Source: Palsa-1392 sp036493915
GTDB taxonomy: Bacteria > Verrucomicrobiota > Verrucomicrobiia > Chthoniobacterales > UBA10450
Assembly: GCA_036493915.1 (NCBI GenBank)
Contig: DASXPA010000094.1
Span: 1 to 21,967, forward strand
Direction of reading: 5' to 3'
DNA: 21,967 nt
Position 1 is the stretch's first letter; every line of letters begins with the position of its first letter. The position numbers and the translations under genes were made by a program. The notes under the pieces were generated by a model. It saw only the letters and a program-made list of their open reading frames with translations. It was not told the DNA's origin and searched no databases. Positions 1 through 7,158 of the stretch are shown here, in pieces.

Positions 1-1031
1 CGGGCGCGATGCGCGGGCGGCTCGCTCACGAGCGGACGCAACGCGGCGAGGATTTCATCGGCGCTCTGGTAGCGTTGCGCCGGCTTCTTCCGCAGACATT
101 TGCCGACGACGCGTTGCAGCGCACGCTCTTTCAGCGGGAGCGGATTGGCTTGCAGGATGTCCGCGATGACGGACGTGGGCGTTTTCCCTTCGAAGGGCAC
201 GCGACCCGCCCGCATTTCATAAAGGACGACGCCGAGACTCCAAAGATCGCTCCGCGCATCGACCGTTTCACCGCGAGCTTGTTCGGGCGACATGTAGCGG
301 GTCGTGCCAATGATCCGTCCCAACTCCGTCGGTCCCGGGAGACCGGCCGCCGCGATGCCGAAATCGAGCACCTTCACATAGCCATCCGGACGCAGGATGA
401 TGTTCTCTGGTTTGATATCGCGATGCACGATGCCGGCGCGATGAGCGACCGCGAGCGCACTGGCAACCTGCCGCGCGATCTCGATGGCCTCGTTAGGCAT
501 GATGGCGCCGTCGTTCAATCGCTCCCGCAGGGTGATGCCTTCGACGAACTCCGTCGCGACGTAGTGAGTCGAGTCCACCTGGCCGATCTCGTGAATCGTG
601 ACGATGTTCGGATGATTCAACGCGGAAGCGATGCGCGCTTCGCTTTGCAAACGCACCAGCTCGGCCTCGTTAGGCGCGACCGCGGGCGGGAGGAGCTTGA
701 GCGCTACCTGGCGCCCGAGCCGTTCATCGCAGGCGCGATAGACAACGCCCATTCCGCCCACGCCGGCGATCGCGTCCACTCGATACGCGCCGAGGTATTG
801 GCCGATTAAACTCTCCGGATCGGCGGCGAGCAAAGCCGGCGCAACCGCAAAAGCCGGCGAGGCGATGAAGTCGCCGGAGTTATCGTGAGACCGCAGGAGC
901 AACTCCACGCGACGCCGCAACGGCTCATCACCCTGGCAGCTGCGTTCGAGAATCGCAGCTCGCTCGCGCGCGGGTTGGCGCACGGCCCGATGGAAGATTT
1001 CGGTGCAACTCTGCCAGCGCTCAGAGTTCAT
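1..1031 (-). CDS. Serine/threonine protein kinase, Hanks type (C-terminus beyond window edge)
   Basis: A eukaryote-like kinase that phosphorylates Ser/Thr residues. The minus frame is open from the ATG at 1031 to the window edge, about 343 codons. Residues 1-80 form the helical N-terminal region often seen in Planctomycete, Acidobacterial and Verrucomicrobial kinases (RWQSCTEIFHRAV..., LIGQYLGAYRV). The kinase domain then shows the glycine loop GVGGMGVVYRA (residues 90-100), the ATP-binding lysine in VALKLL (K112), the catalytic loop HRDIKPEN with D205, DFG, and the APE-like MSPEQ. All catalytic residues are present, so it should be active. Any C-terminal membrane segment or sensor domain lies outside the window. 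The start is set by the 11-base overlap with the sigma factor gene upstream, ATGAACTCTGA, in which the sigma stop codon lies inside the kinase start; this suggests translational coupling. The kinase probably acts in the same signalling unit as that sigma factor. Confidence 0.93.
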   Translation of the reverse strand, partial: MNSERWQSCTEIFHRAVRQPARERAAILERSCQGDEPLRRRVELLLRSHDNSGDFIASPAFAVAPALLAADPESLIGQYLGAYRVDAIAGVGGMGVVYRACDERLGRQVALKLLPPAVAPNEAELVRLQSEARIASALNHPNIVTIHEIGQVDSTHYVATEFVEGITLRERLNDGAIMPNEAIEIARQVASALAVAHRAGIVHRDIKPENIILRPDGYVKVLDFGIAAAGLPGPTELGRIIGTTRYMSPEQARGETVDARSDLWSLGVVLYEMRAGRVPFEGKTPTSVIADILQANPLPLKERALQRVVGKCLRKKPAQRYQSADEILAALRPLVSEPPAHRA

Positions 1032-1626
1032 CCATCTCTTCTCCGCTCAGCGCCGCGAAGAGCCAGGCCCGCGCCACCGTCCAATCTCGTCCGACCGTGT
1101 TCACATGGATTTTGAGGACGCTGGCGATCTCTTCCATTGTCAGCCCGCCGAAATAGCGCATCTCGACCACGTCAGCTTTGCGCCGATCGAGCGCGGCTAA
1201 TTTTTCCAGCGCCTCATCGAGCGCGAGGAGTTCGTCTGCGCGGGTTTCGGTCACCGATGCCGATTCGTCCAAGGTCACCCTGATGGCGCCGCCGCCGCGC
1301 TTCGCAGCGTTCCGCTCGCGCGCATGATCGACCATGATCCGACGCATGAGCTGCGCGGCGACGGCGAAGAAATGAGCGCGGTTTTGCCAGTGCGGCGGTT
1401 GCGTTCCATCCGAGAGACGGAGATAAGCGTCATCGAGCAACGCCGTCGCCTGAAGAGTATGGCCCGGCCGCTCGCGGCTCATGTAATGCCGAGCCAGGCG
1501 CTGGAGTTCCGGTTGCACCAGCGGGATCAGCTCGGCCAAAGCGTCGGTGTCCCCTTCGCGCCATTGGCCGAGGAGCTGCGTCACTTGCCGGTTCGATGAA
1601 ACGGGTGAGTTCATTCGCCCTGCCAT
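1021..1626 (-). CDS. ECF-type RNA polymerase sigma factor (TIGR02999-like)
   Basis: An alternative sigma factor directing RNA polymerase to a small regulon. The 201 residues show sigma region 2 (about residues 20-110, with LQATALLDDAYLRL and FFAVAAQLMRRIMVDHARERNAAKRGG) and sigma region 4 (about 135-195, with LEKLAALDRRKADVVEMRYFGGLTMEEIASVLKIHVNTVGRDW, a helix-turn-helix). The length and the VDHARERNAAKRGG motif match the ECF subgroup common in Planctomycetes, Acidobacteria and Verrucomicrobia, which normally sits beside a Ser/Thr kinase gene and lacks a classical anti-sigma factor. That arrangement is present here: the kinase gene overlaps the 3' end by 11 bases. The start is uncertain between the ATG at 1626 and an in-frame ATG at 1614; neither has a clear ribosome binding site. 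Confidence 0.93.
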   Translation of the reverse strand: MAGRMNSPVSSNRQVTQLLGQWREGDTDALAELIPLVQPELQRLARHYMSRERPGHTLQATALLDDAYLRLSDGTQPPHWQNRAHFFAVAAQLMRRIMVDHARERNAAKRGGGAIRVTLDESASVTETRADELLALDEALEKLAALDRRKADVVEMRYFGGLTMEEIASVLKIHVNTVGRDWTVARAWLFAALSGEEMDEL

Positions 1627-1707
1627 AATGCCAACAACGCCCCGGATCGTCCCACATTTTTTATGCGCAATGGTGGATTTGGGGCGGCGATTTTCGCTTT
1701 ACCAAAT

Positions 1708-1899
1708 ATGACCAGCTTCGCTCGCGTTAAACCACGGACCTCCTGGTTCGCCCGAAAATCTCTTTCCCGTCTGGCTCTCCTGGGCGCCACGGCGCTGCTG
1801 CTCGGCGCCTGCGCCGATGCCTCGACACAGCCAGCCAACGCACAGAAGAAGAAGCGACCGGCAGCGTGGGGAACACACCAGACTGGCACCAATCTTTAG
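1708..1899 (+). CDS. Small putative lipoprotein
   Basis: A 63-residue reading frame with a basic N-terminus (SFARVKPRTSWFARKSLSR), a hydrophobic stretch (LALLGATALLLGAC) and a lipobox-like LLGAC. This predicts signal peptidase II cleavage and lipid attachment at the cysteine near residue 36. The mature part is only about 28 residues: ADASTQPANAQKKKRPAAWG and then THQTGTNL. The frame could begin at an ATG at 1663; the ATG at 1708 gives a more normal signal-peptide length. No good ribosome binding site is visible for either. I do not recognise the family, although short lipoproteins with a Lys-rich, Gly/Thr-ending tail occur in Verrucomicrobia. It lies between the divergent sigma factor gene and the alcohol dehydrogenase. 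The signal sequence is the main support. Confidence 0.55.
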   Translation: MTSFARVKPRTSWFARKSLSRLALLGATALLLGACADASTQPANAQKKKRPAAWGTHQTGTNL

Positions 1900-1971
1900 C
1901 TCTTGCGCCACCGTTGTCTCTGCTCAGAAGACACAGGCACCGCAGGAGGAATAGTGGCATCGTGACTTCCG

Positions 1972-2973
1972 ATGCGTGCGATGCTTTTGAACGAACAAAA
2001 GCCGGTTGAAGACGCGCCCCTGGTCGAGCGTGAGGTCGAAGAACCGCAGGCCGGCGCCGGCGAGCTGCGGCTGAAAGTCAGCGTCTGCGCAGTCTGCCGG
2101 ACCGACATTCACATCGCGGAAGGCGATCTCGAAATGCACAAGTCGCCGGTCATTCCCGGACATCAGATTGTGGGAAGAATCGATCAGATGGGCGCTGGAG
2201 TGAGTGATCGCCAGATCGGACAACGTGTCGGCATCGGATGGCTGCGGCACGTCGATGGCATCTGTGAGTTCTGCCGGCGCGGGCGCGAGAACCTCTGCCG
2301 CGATTCGCGCTATACCGGTTACGACGCCGACGGCGGTTATGCCGAGTATGCGGTTGTGCCTAACGAGTTCGCTTACGAGCTGCCGGAAGGGTTCGACGAC
2401 GAACATGTCGCGCCGTTGCTTTGTGGTGGCTTGATTGGTTACCGCGCGCTTGAGCGCGCAGCGGTGCCGGAGAATGGACGCATCCTGCTCGTCGGCTTCG
2501 GGAGTTCCGCGCATCTGGTCATCCAGCTTGCGCTTGCGCGCGGATACGAAGTTTATGTCGTCACCCGAAGTGAGAATCACGTTCGGGAAGCGGAGTGGTT
2601 AGGCGCGGCCTGGGCAGGCGCGGACTTTCGCGATTTGCCGGTGAAAATGAACTCCGCTGTCCTTTTCGCGCCGACGGGAAAACTGGTGCCGCCGATCATG
2701 GAAGCTCTCGATCGCGGCGGCATTTGTTCGATCGCCGGTATTCACCTGAGCGATGTTCCGCCGCTCAACTATGTGCGCCATTTGTATCAGGAACGCGAGA
2801 TTCGGAGCGTCACAGCCAACACCCGCGAAGACGCGCGCAACTTGCTCGCGGAAGCTGCCGGCGCCAAGATCAAGCCGCAGACGACGTCCTATTCGTTCGG
2901 CGAAGCGAACCGCGCCCTGCGCGAAATGAAGGCGAGCAAGGTCGCCGGCACGCCAGTGTTGCAGGTTACCTGA
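1972..2973 (+). CDS. Zinc-dependent alcohol dehydrogenase (MDR family, TIGR02822-like)
   Basis: A medium-chain dehydrogenase that should oxidise alcohols or reduce aldehydes with NAD(P). The catalytic zinc ligands are C42 (VCRTD), H64 (GHQIVG) and C151 (LLCGG). The N-terminal GroES-like domain is followed by a Rossmann fold with GFGSSA (175-180). The structural-zinc loop reads D95-G-I-C98-E-F-C101-R-R-G-R-E-N-L-C109, so the first of the usual four cysteines is an aspartate. The length (333 residues) and the GWLR...CEFCRRGRENLC region fit the 'alcohol dehydrogenase family 2' subgroup. The start is the first in-frame ATG. An AGGAGG at 1944-1949 is about 22 bases upstream, too far for a normal ribosome binding site. 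The downstream gene argS is convergent. The physiological substrate cannot be told from sequence. Confidence 0.92.
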   Translation: MRAMLLNEQKPVEDAPLVEREVEEPQAGAGELRLKVSVCAVCRTDIHIAEGDLEMHKSPVIPGHQIVGRIDQMGAGVSDRQIGQRVGIGWLRHVDGICEFCRRGRENLCRDSRYTGYDADGGYAEYAVVPNEFAYELPEGFDDEHVAPLLCGGLIGYRALERAAVPENGRILLVGFGSSAHLVIQLALARGYEVYVVTRSENHVREAEWLGAAWAGADFRDLPVKMNSAVLFAPTGKLVPPIMEALDRGGICSIAGIHLSDVPPLNYVRHLYQEREIRSVTANTREDARNLLAEAAGAKIKPQTTSYSFGEANRALREMKASKVAGTPVLQVT

Positions 2974-2994
2974 GCGAGCGAGCCCTTCGAAGGA

Positions 2995-3010
2995 ACCTGC
3001 TTCCGCAGGT
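2995..3010. repeat. REP-like stem-loop between adh and argS, likely bidirectional terminator
   Basis: ACCTGC-TTCC-GCAGGT forms a perfect six-pair stem with a TTCC tetraloop in the 45-base gap between the convergent adh and argS genes. On the minus strand it follows a GTAG at 3022-3019 that contains the argS stop codon TAG. A GTAG preceding a palindrome is the hallmark of REP elements. A T run (3023-3028) on the plus strand would help terminate the adh transcript, though it sits about 12 bases beyond the stem. Confidence 0.5.
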
Positions 3011-3018
3011 CCAGGTTT

Positions 3019-4725
3019 CTACATTTTTTCCGGCGCGGCGATACCGAGGAGATCGAGTCCTTTTTGCAGCGTGCGCGCGGCCAATTCGCAAAGGGCGAGC
3101 CGCGTTGCGCGTGCTGGCTCGTCTGCTTTCAACACAGGGCACGCTTCATAGAAAGCGTGAAAGGCGTTGGCCAGTTCGAAGAGATAATTTGCGAGCAGGT
3201 TTGGCCGGAAATCGTTCAAGACTTGCGGGACGACTTCGGCAAATTGCGCCAGCCGTTTTGCCAGGTTCAGCTCCGCCGGTTCGCTTAAAGTCAGTCCGTT
3301 AGGCCGCAAGAACGCTCCATCCAGCTTGCGAAAAATTGAGCGGATGCGGACGTAGGCATTCTGCAGATAAGGCGCGGTGTTGCCTTGGAATGAGAGCATC
3401 CGATCCCAGGAAAAAATGTAATCGGTCATCCGATACTGCGAGAGATCGGCGTATTTGATCGCGCCGATACCGATCGTCTTCGCGATGGAATTGCGCTCCG
3501 CCTCCGGCAGATCGGGATTTTTCTCCGCGACAATTTTCTGCGCGCGCCGCACCGCTTCACCGAGCAAATCGCGGAGGGCGACGTTCTCGCCCGAGCGCGT
3601 TTTCATCAGCTTGCGGTCTTCGCCGAGAATGCTGCCGTGCGTGATGTGGCGAAAATCCGCGGTATAACCTTCGCGACGCGCGATTTCGAAAATTTGTTTG
3701 AAGTGCAGTTGCTGCGGCGCGCCGGTCACGATCCAAATGGTGTCGGCGCCGAGATCGTTAATCCGGTAGTCGACCGTGGCGATGTCGGTCGTCGCATAGT
3801 TGAAGCCGCCGTCGCTCTTGCGAACGATGCACGGCTTATCCGCCAGCTCAGGAATGTCGCGGAAGAAAACGCAGATCGCGCCCTCGCTTTTCTCCGCCAG
3901 CCCCGCGGCGCAGAGGCGTTCGACGACGCCGGGGAGACGATCGTTATAAAAGCTTTCGCCGCGCTGGATGTCGTAGTGGATGTCGAGAATTTCGTAAGCG
4001 GCTTCGAACTCCTTCATCGAAAGCGCGACGCATTCCTGCCAGATCCCGAAGTTCTCCGGATCGCTCGCTTGCAGCCTAACGAGTTCTTCACGGCAGGCGT
4101 TCCGCACCGCGGAATCAGCGGCGCCAAGTTCGTTCGCGGTCTTATAGATCCGCACCAGCTCCGCGATCGGATCGCGCTTAAGCGCTTCACGATCAAGCAA
4201 ATTCTTCCAACCATAGATGACCATGCCGAACTGCGTTCCCCAATCGCCGATGTGATTGTCGCGAACGATTTCGTGGCCGAGGAAAGCGGCGATGCGCGCG
4301 AGGGCGTCGCCGAGGACGGTGCTGCGAATGTGACCGACGTGCATCGGTTTGGCGACGTTCGGCGAACCGAAGTCGATCACGATGCGATGCGGCGAATCCG
4401 TGCGCGGAACTCCCAGGCGCTCGTCGCCTAACAATCCCGCGACGTAACTGGCAACTGCCTCAGGCTTGAGGGTGAAGTTGATGAAACCCGCGCCCGCGAT
4501 GGCAGGCGGCTCGCACCATTCCGCGAGATCGAGTTGCTCGATAATTTTCTGCGCGAGTTGTCGCGGATTTTCACCGCGCTGTTTCGCGAGAATGAGCGCC
4601 GCGTTGGTCTGGTAGTCGCCGAAGCGCCGGTCGGTCGCGGGGACGACTTCGCCCAAATCAGGCAACCCCGCGGCCGCAAGCGCGCGCGACAAATTTCGCC
4701 CGAGCAACGTTTGCAACGTTTCCAT
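3019..4725 (-). CDS. argS: Arginyl-tRNA synthetase
   Basis: A class I synthetase that charges tRNA-Arg with arginine in the cytoplasm. The 568 residues are normal for bacterial ArgRS. The N-terminal Arg-tRNA synthetase domain covers about residues 1-90 (DRRFGDYQTNAAL, GAGFINFTL). The catalytic core carries the HIGH signature as HVGH (129-132) in SPNVAKPMHVGHIRST, followed by DNHIGDWGTQFGM. The second signature is degenerate (EDRKLMKTRSG) rather than a canonical KMSKS, which is usual for many ArgRS. The C-terminal DALR anticodon-binding helices close the protein (FEACPVLKADEP-like AFYEACPVLKADEP). The gene starts 20 bases after the ptsN-like stop codon, so the two are probably cotranscribed. 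Confidence 0.98.
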   Translation of the reverse strand: METLQTLLGRNLSRALAAAGLPDLGEVVPATDRRFGDYQTNAALILAKQRGENPRQLAQKIIEQLDLAEWCEPPAIAGAGFINFTLKPEAVASYVAGLLGDERLGVPRTDSPHRIVIDFGSPNVAKPMHVGHIRSTVLGDALARIAAFLGHEIVRDNHIGDWGTQFGMVIYGWKNLLDREALKRDPIAELVRIYKTANELGAADSAVRNACREELVRLQASDPENFGIWQECVALSMKEFEAAYEILDIHYDIQRGESFYNDRLPGVVERLCAAGLAEKSEGAICVFFRDIPELADKPCIVRKSDGGFNYATTDIATVDYRINDLGADTIWIVTGAPQQLHFKQIFEIARREGYTADFRHITHGSILGEDRKLMKTRSGENVALRDLLGEAVRRAQKIVAEKNPDLPEAERNSIAKTIGIGAIKYADLSQYRMTDYIFSWDRMLSFQGNTAPYLQNAYVRIRSIFRKLDGAFLRPNGLTLSEPAELNLAKRLAQFAEVVPQVLNDFRPNLLANYLFELANAFHAFYEACPVLKADEPARATRLALCELAARTLQKGLDLLGIAAPEKM

Positions 4726-4745
4726 AAAACGAAAACGCGCCGTCG

Positions 4746-5210
4746 TTAGGCTTGAGCGCGCTCGCGGAAAATCGAGAGGATTTCCTCCTGCGAAGTCGCC
4801 GCGGCTAGGCTTTCGCGTACCGAGCGGTCGTTCAGAAATTTCGCGATCGCGGCAAGGGTGCGGAGGTGGGTCTGAAACTGGTTCTTCGGAACGATGAAGA
4901 GGACGACGAACTTCACGGGCGCGTTATCGAGCGCGTCGAACTCGATCCCCTGCGCGGAGCGCCCGAAGGCGGCGACCACTTCCGTGACGTCTTCAGAAGA
5001 AGCATGCGGAATAGCGATGCCGAAGCCGATCCCGGTGCTCATCGTCTCCTCGCGTTGCTTGAGCGCCGCAAGAATGCTCTCGCGGCTGGCTTGATTGATT
5101 TTTCCCAATCTAACGAGCAGATCGATCAACTCGACAATCGCCGGCCAACGCTCGGTGGCCTGCATTTCCGGAATGATTTGCTCGGAAGTTAAAAGGCTGG
5201 CCAAAGACAT
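4746..5210 (-). CDS. PTS sugar transporter subunit IIA / PtsN-like (EIIA-Ntr family)
   Basis: A phosphocarrier of the EIIA fructose/nitrogen family (PF00359). The phosphorylatable histidine is H69 in GFGIAIPHASS, preceded by the typical REETMSTGIG motif. The 154 residues form a single IIA domain with no fused IIB or IIC, and no transporter genes are nearby, so a regulatory PtsN-like role is more likely than sugar transport. The protein starts MSLASLLTSEQI, typical for the family. It lies directly upstream of argS on the same strand. Its stop codon TAA (4748-4746) lies inside a copy of the recurrent GCCTAACGA word. Whether it is PtsN proper or a specialised paralogue cannot be decided here. 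Confidence 0.9.
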   Translation of the reverse strand: MSLASLLTSEQIIPEMQATERWPAIVELIDLLVRLGKINQASRESILAALKQREETMSTGIGFGIAIPHASSEDVTEVVAAFGRSAQGIEFDALDNAPVKFVVLFIVPKNQFQTHLRTLAAIAKFLNDRSVRESLAAATSQEEILSIFRERAQA

Positions 5211-5227
5211 GCGGAGAGTGGTTCCGA

Positions 5228-5767
5228 GTGGAGCGAAAGCTTAGCGGCGACGATTTGGATGACAAGCTGGAATGGGAAGAAGTTGTGCCGCGTGGAAAAT
5301 CAGCGCCACACGGTAGAGAAGCCGGCCTGCGATTGCTCGCGTGAGAAATCGCAAAGCGGCGACATCTCCGTCACGCTGCGTGATGGCCCGCTCAAGAAAT
5401 GGAAGTGCCTCACCGATCTGGGCTGGATTCGTGATCCGGCCTAACGCACACTGCGCGTCGTGAGCGCGCACAATGCGAAAGATGCGGTCGACGATATCGT
5501 GGCGCGGCTTCGGCTGCCGGCGAATGCAAAGGTCGCAGGTTTCAGCTCGTCACTTCCGCGAGTGACGGGGACTGCCGCTCCTTCTATCCGCGTCGCGCAC
5601 TCGACTGGCAACGCCAGGTGAACACCGACACTTCTCTGCGCGAGCGCGGAGGACGCCTTAAACGCATTGCTCTAACGTCGGCGGATTTCGATCGATGGCG
5701 TGACGATCGCGCCGACGTCTCTGAACTGTGCCGCGAATTCGCGGACCAACACCTACATCTCCTTTAA
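5228..5767 (+). pseudogene. Decayed reading frame upstream of HEPN-like pseudogene, function unknown
   Basis: No intact gene is present, but coding-like stretches follow one another in different frames. From the GTG at 5228 the frame reads ERKLSGDDLDDKLEWEEVVP and stops at 5342. A second frame gives REKSQSGDISVTLRDG, PLKKWKCLTDLGWIRDPA and stops at 5442-5444, after which the same frame continues TLRVVSAHNAKDAVDDIVAR. A third gives DWQRQVNTDTSLRERGGRLK and RIALTSADFDRWRDDRADVS, ending with a TAA at 5765-5767. That stop lies one base before the ATG of the next reading frame, as for coupled genes in an operon. The pieces total about 180 codons, so one small protein gene broken by frameshifts and a nonsense codon is plausible. 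I do not recognise the family. Chance open frames remain possible. Confidence 0.4.
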
Positions 5768-5768
5768 G

Positions 5769-6552
5769 ATGGAACAGGCCGAAATTGAACGAGCGATATT
5801 GCAGACTTTAGAACGCGGCCGGGTCCGTCTGCTCGAGCTTACGTGGCCTAGAGCCAACGAACGGGTCTGCCTTAAAGTCGCGTCTATCACCGGCTCTCCG
5901 TGCGACGCCACTTCAGAAGAGTTCAACGAAGGGGTCTGGTCTCTCATCTCTCGACGGTTGATTTGGATTGATACAGCACACCGCGCAAGCACTCGTGGAC
6001 AATCCGTCTTACCAAACGGGGCAAGGCTGCAGCTGCTGGGGATGCGGCGAATCCGGATGATCCGACGCGTTATCTGGAGCGGCTATTAGCCTGCAATCCG
6101 CGCACTTCAGATACCGCGCAAGATTACCTTCATGAAGCATTGAGAAGCTACGATGCCGAGTGCTATCTCGCCAGCTCCGTGATGTTGGGAGTAGCCGCGG
6201 AGACGACGACTCTTGAGACGGCAGATAGTTTTGTGAATTGGGCTGGGGTAAGGGCGGACAAACTGCGAGAAATCATGGCCAATCCGAGGCAGTTCTACGT
6301 CTACAAACTCGAAGAATTTCAAAAAAGGCTCTCCTCTACCAAATCCGAAATTCCGGCCGAGATGTCCGACAACCTCGAGCTCAATATCACCGCGCGGTCC
6401 TTCAATTGATCAGGCTAACTCGGAACGACGCGGGTCATCCGACCGGACGTCAAATTGAGCGCGAAGAGTGCTTCCAGAATCTTGTCGTCTACTGGAATGC
6501 ACATCGAAAACTGCATCAGCTTAAAGCATTTTTCGACTCGAATAGGCCGTAG
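5769..6552 (+). pseudogene. HEPN-like protein gene broken by two frameshifts
   Basis: Three consecutive frames carry one continuous protein-like sequence. The first (from the ATG at 5769) reads MEQAEIERAILQTLERGRVR and later SLISRRLIWIDT. The second (about 5972-6409) reads IRLTKRGKAAAAGDAANPDD, YLHEALRSYDAECYLASSVM and KLREIMANPRQFYVYKLEEF. The third (about 6390-6552) reads VLQLIRLTRNDAGHPTGRQI and ends in a stop at 6550-6552. The breaks lie near 5972-5995 and 6385-6400, each equivalent to losing one base or gaining two. The last part contains RNDAGH, an R-x4-H motif of the kind that forms the RNase centre of HEPN proteins, in a context (LxRNxAGHP) like DUF4145-type proteins. HEPN proteins often act as toxins or antiviral RNases. 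Sequencing errors rather than true decay cannot be excluded. Confidence 0.6.
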
Positions 6553-6799
6553 TCCGGAAGCTGAAGTTTTCCGAACCGGGTTCAGCGCCGGCTTGCTGAC
6601 TCTGCTTGGCACCCGCCACCCGTATTGTTCTGAGGTTGCTGTTCGCGCGACGTCACGACTGCGGTATTCAAACTCTTTCCAGTGAGGCGAGAAATGCCTA
6701 ACGAGAAAGCAAAACCTGAAGCGCCAACCAACCAAACGGGCGCAAAACACCGCCCGGCAATTTTTCCACTTGCTTAGCGAGAGGAGTTGAATAATCATC

Positions 6800-6820
6800 A
6801 CATCTCGGTAACCGATATGT
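6800..6820. promoter_or_regulatory. Palindrome at padR start, candidate PadR operator
   Basis: A 21-base imperfect palindrome has the core TCGGT-A-ACCGA and outer arms ACAT / ATGT, with a single mismatched pair (C/T) between them. It ends one base before the padR start codon. PadR proteins bind inverted repeats and commonly autoregulate, and ATGT/ACAT half-sites are known for PadR itself. The placement suggests that binding blocks transcription or translation of padR and the permease gene. This is an inference from position and symmetry. Confidence 0.55.
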
Positions 6821-6821
6821 C

Positions 6822-7157
6822 ATGAGTAAACCTTCCGATCTGGTCCAGGGAACGCTGGATTTTCTGCTATTGAAAATTCTGGCGGTCGAGTCGTTGCATG
6901 GGTTCGCCATCAGTCGGCGATTGCAGCAGGTCACGAAAGGGGATCTGCGGGTGAGCGACGGTTCGCTTTATCCGGCGTTGCACAAGCTCGAAGACCGCGG
7001 CTGGATCAAGGCGGAATGGAAGGCGACCAATACCAACCGGCGCGCCAAGTTCTATTCGCTGACCAAGCTGGGGCGGAAACAGTTGAGCAAGGAATCCGAG
7101 GAATGGGATCGCCTTTCCGCGGCGATCTTCGCGGTGATGAAATTGAAGGAGGCCTAG
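6822..7157 (+). CDS. PadR-family transcriptional regulator (acidobacterial TIGR03433 type)
   Basis: A 111-residue winged-helix repressor. It opens DLVQGTLDFLLLKILAVESL and HGFAISRRLQQ, then VSDGSLYPALHKLEDRGWIK (recognition helix and wing at about residues 44-64) and RRAKFYSLTKLG. These are the hallmarks of the PadR subfamily named TIGR03433, which is found next to ADOP permease genes. It carries only a short C-terminal helix for dimerisation. The ATG at 6822 is preferred because an earlier ATG at 6817 meets a stop after two codons. The gene ends one base before the GTG of the permease gene, and the permease ribosome binding site lies in the last codons of padR. It probably controls this operon through the palindrome immediately upstream; the ligand is unknown. 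Confidence 0.93.
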   Translation: MSKPSDLVQGTLDFLLLKILAVESLHGFAISRRLQQVTKGDLRVSDGSLYPALHKLEDRGWIKAEWKATNTNRRAKFYSLTKLGRKQLSKESEEWDRLSAAIFAVMKLKEA

Positions 7158-7158
7158 G

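Noticed and set aside
9..809. Long plus-strand open frame opposite the kinase gene
   Set aside because: It is the antisense shadow of the kinase, whose catalytic motifs are all present on the minus strand.
3637..4431. 264-codon plus-strand open frame
   Set aside because: Antisense to argS; it has no recognisable domain, and the argS signatures are intact.
5241..5471. 76-codon minus-strand open frame
   Set aside because: It opposes the more protein-like plus-strand pieces and has no domain or ribosome binding site.
6694..6768. 24-codon frame MPNEKAKPEAPTNQ... before padR
   Set aside because: Too short, with no ribosome binding site; its start coincides with a copy of the recurrent word. It may be a remnant but cannot be supported.
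6553..6799. Gap between the HEPN-like pseudogene and the padR operator
   Set aside because: Only short frames with no recognisable features; no promoter clear enough to report.
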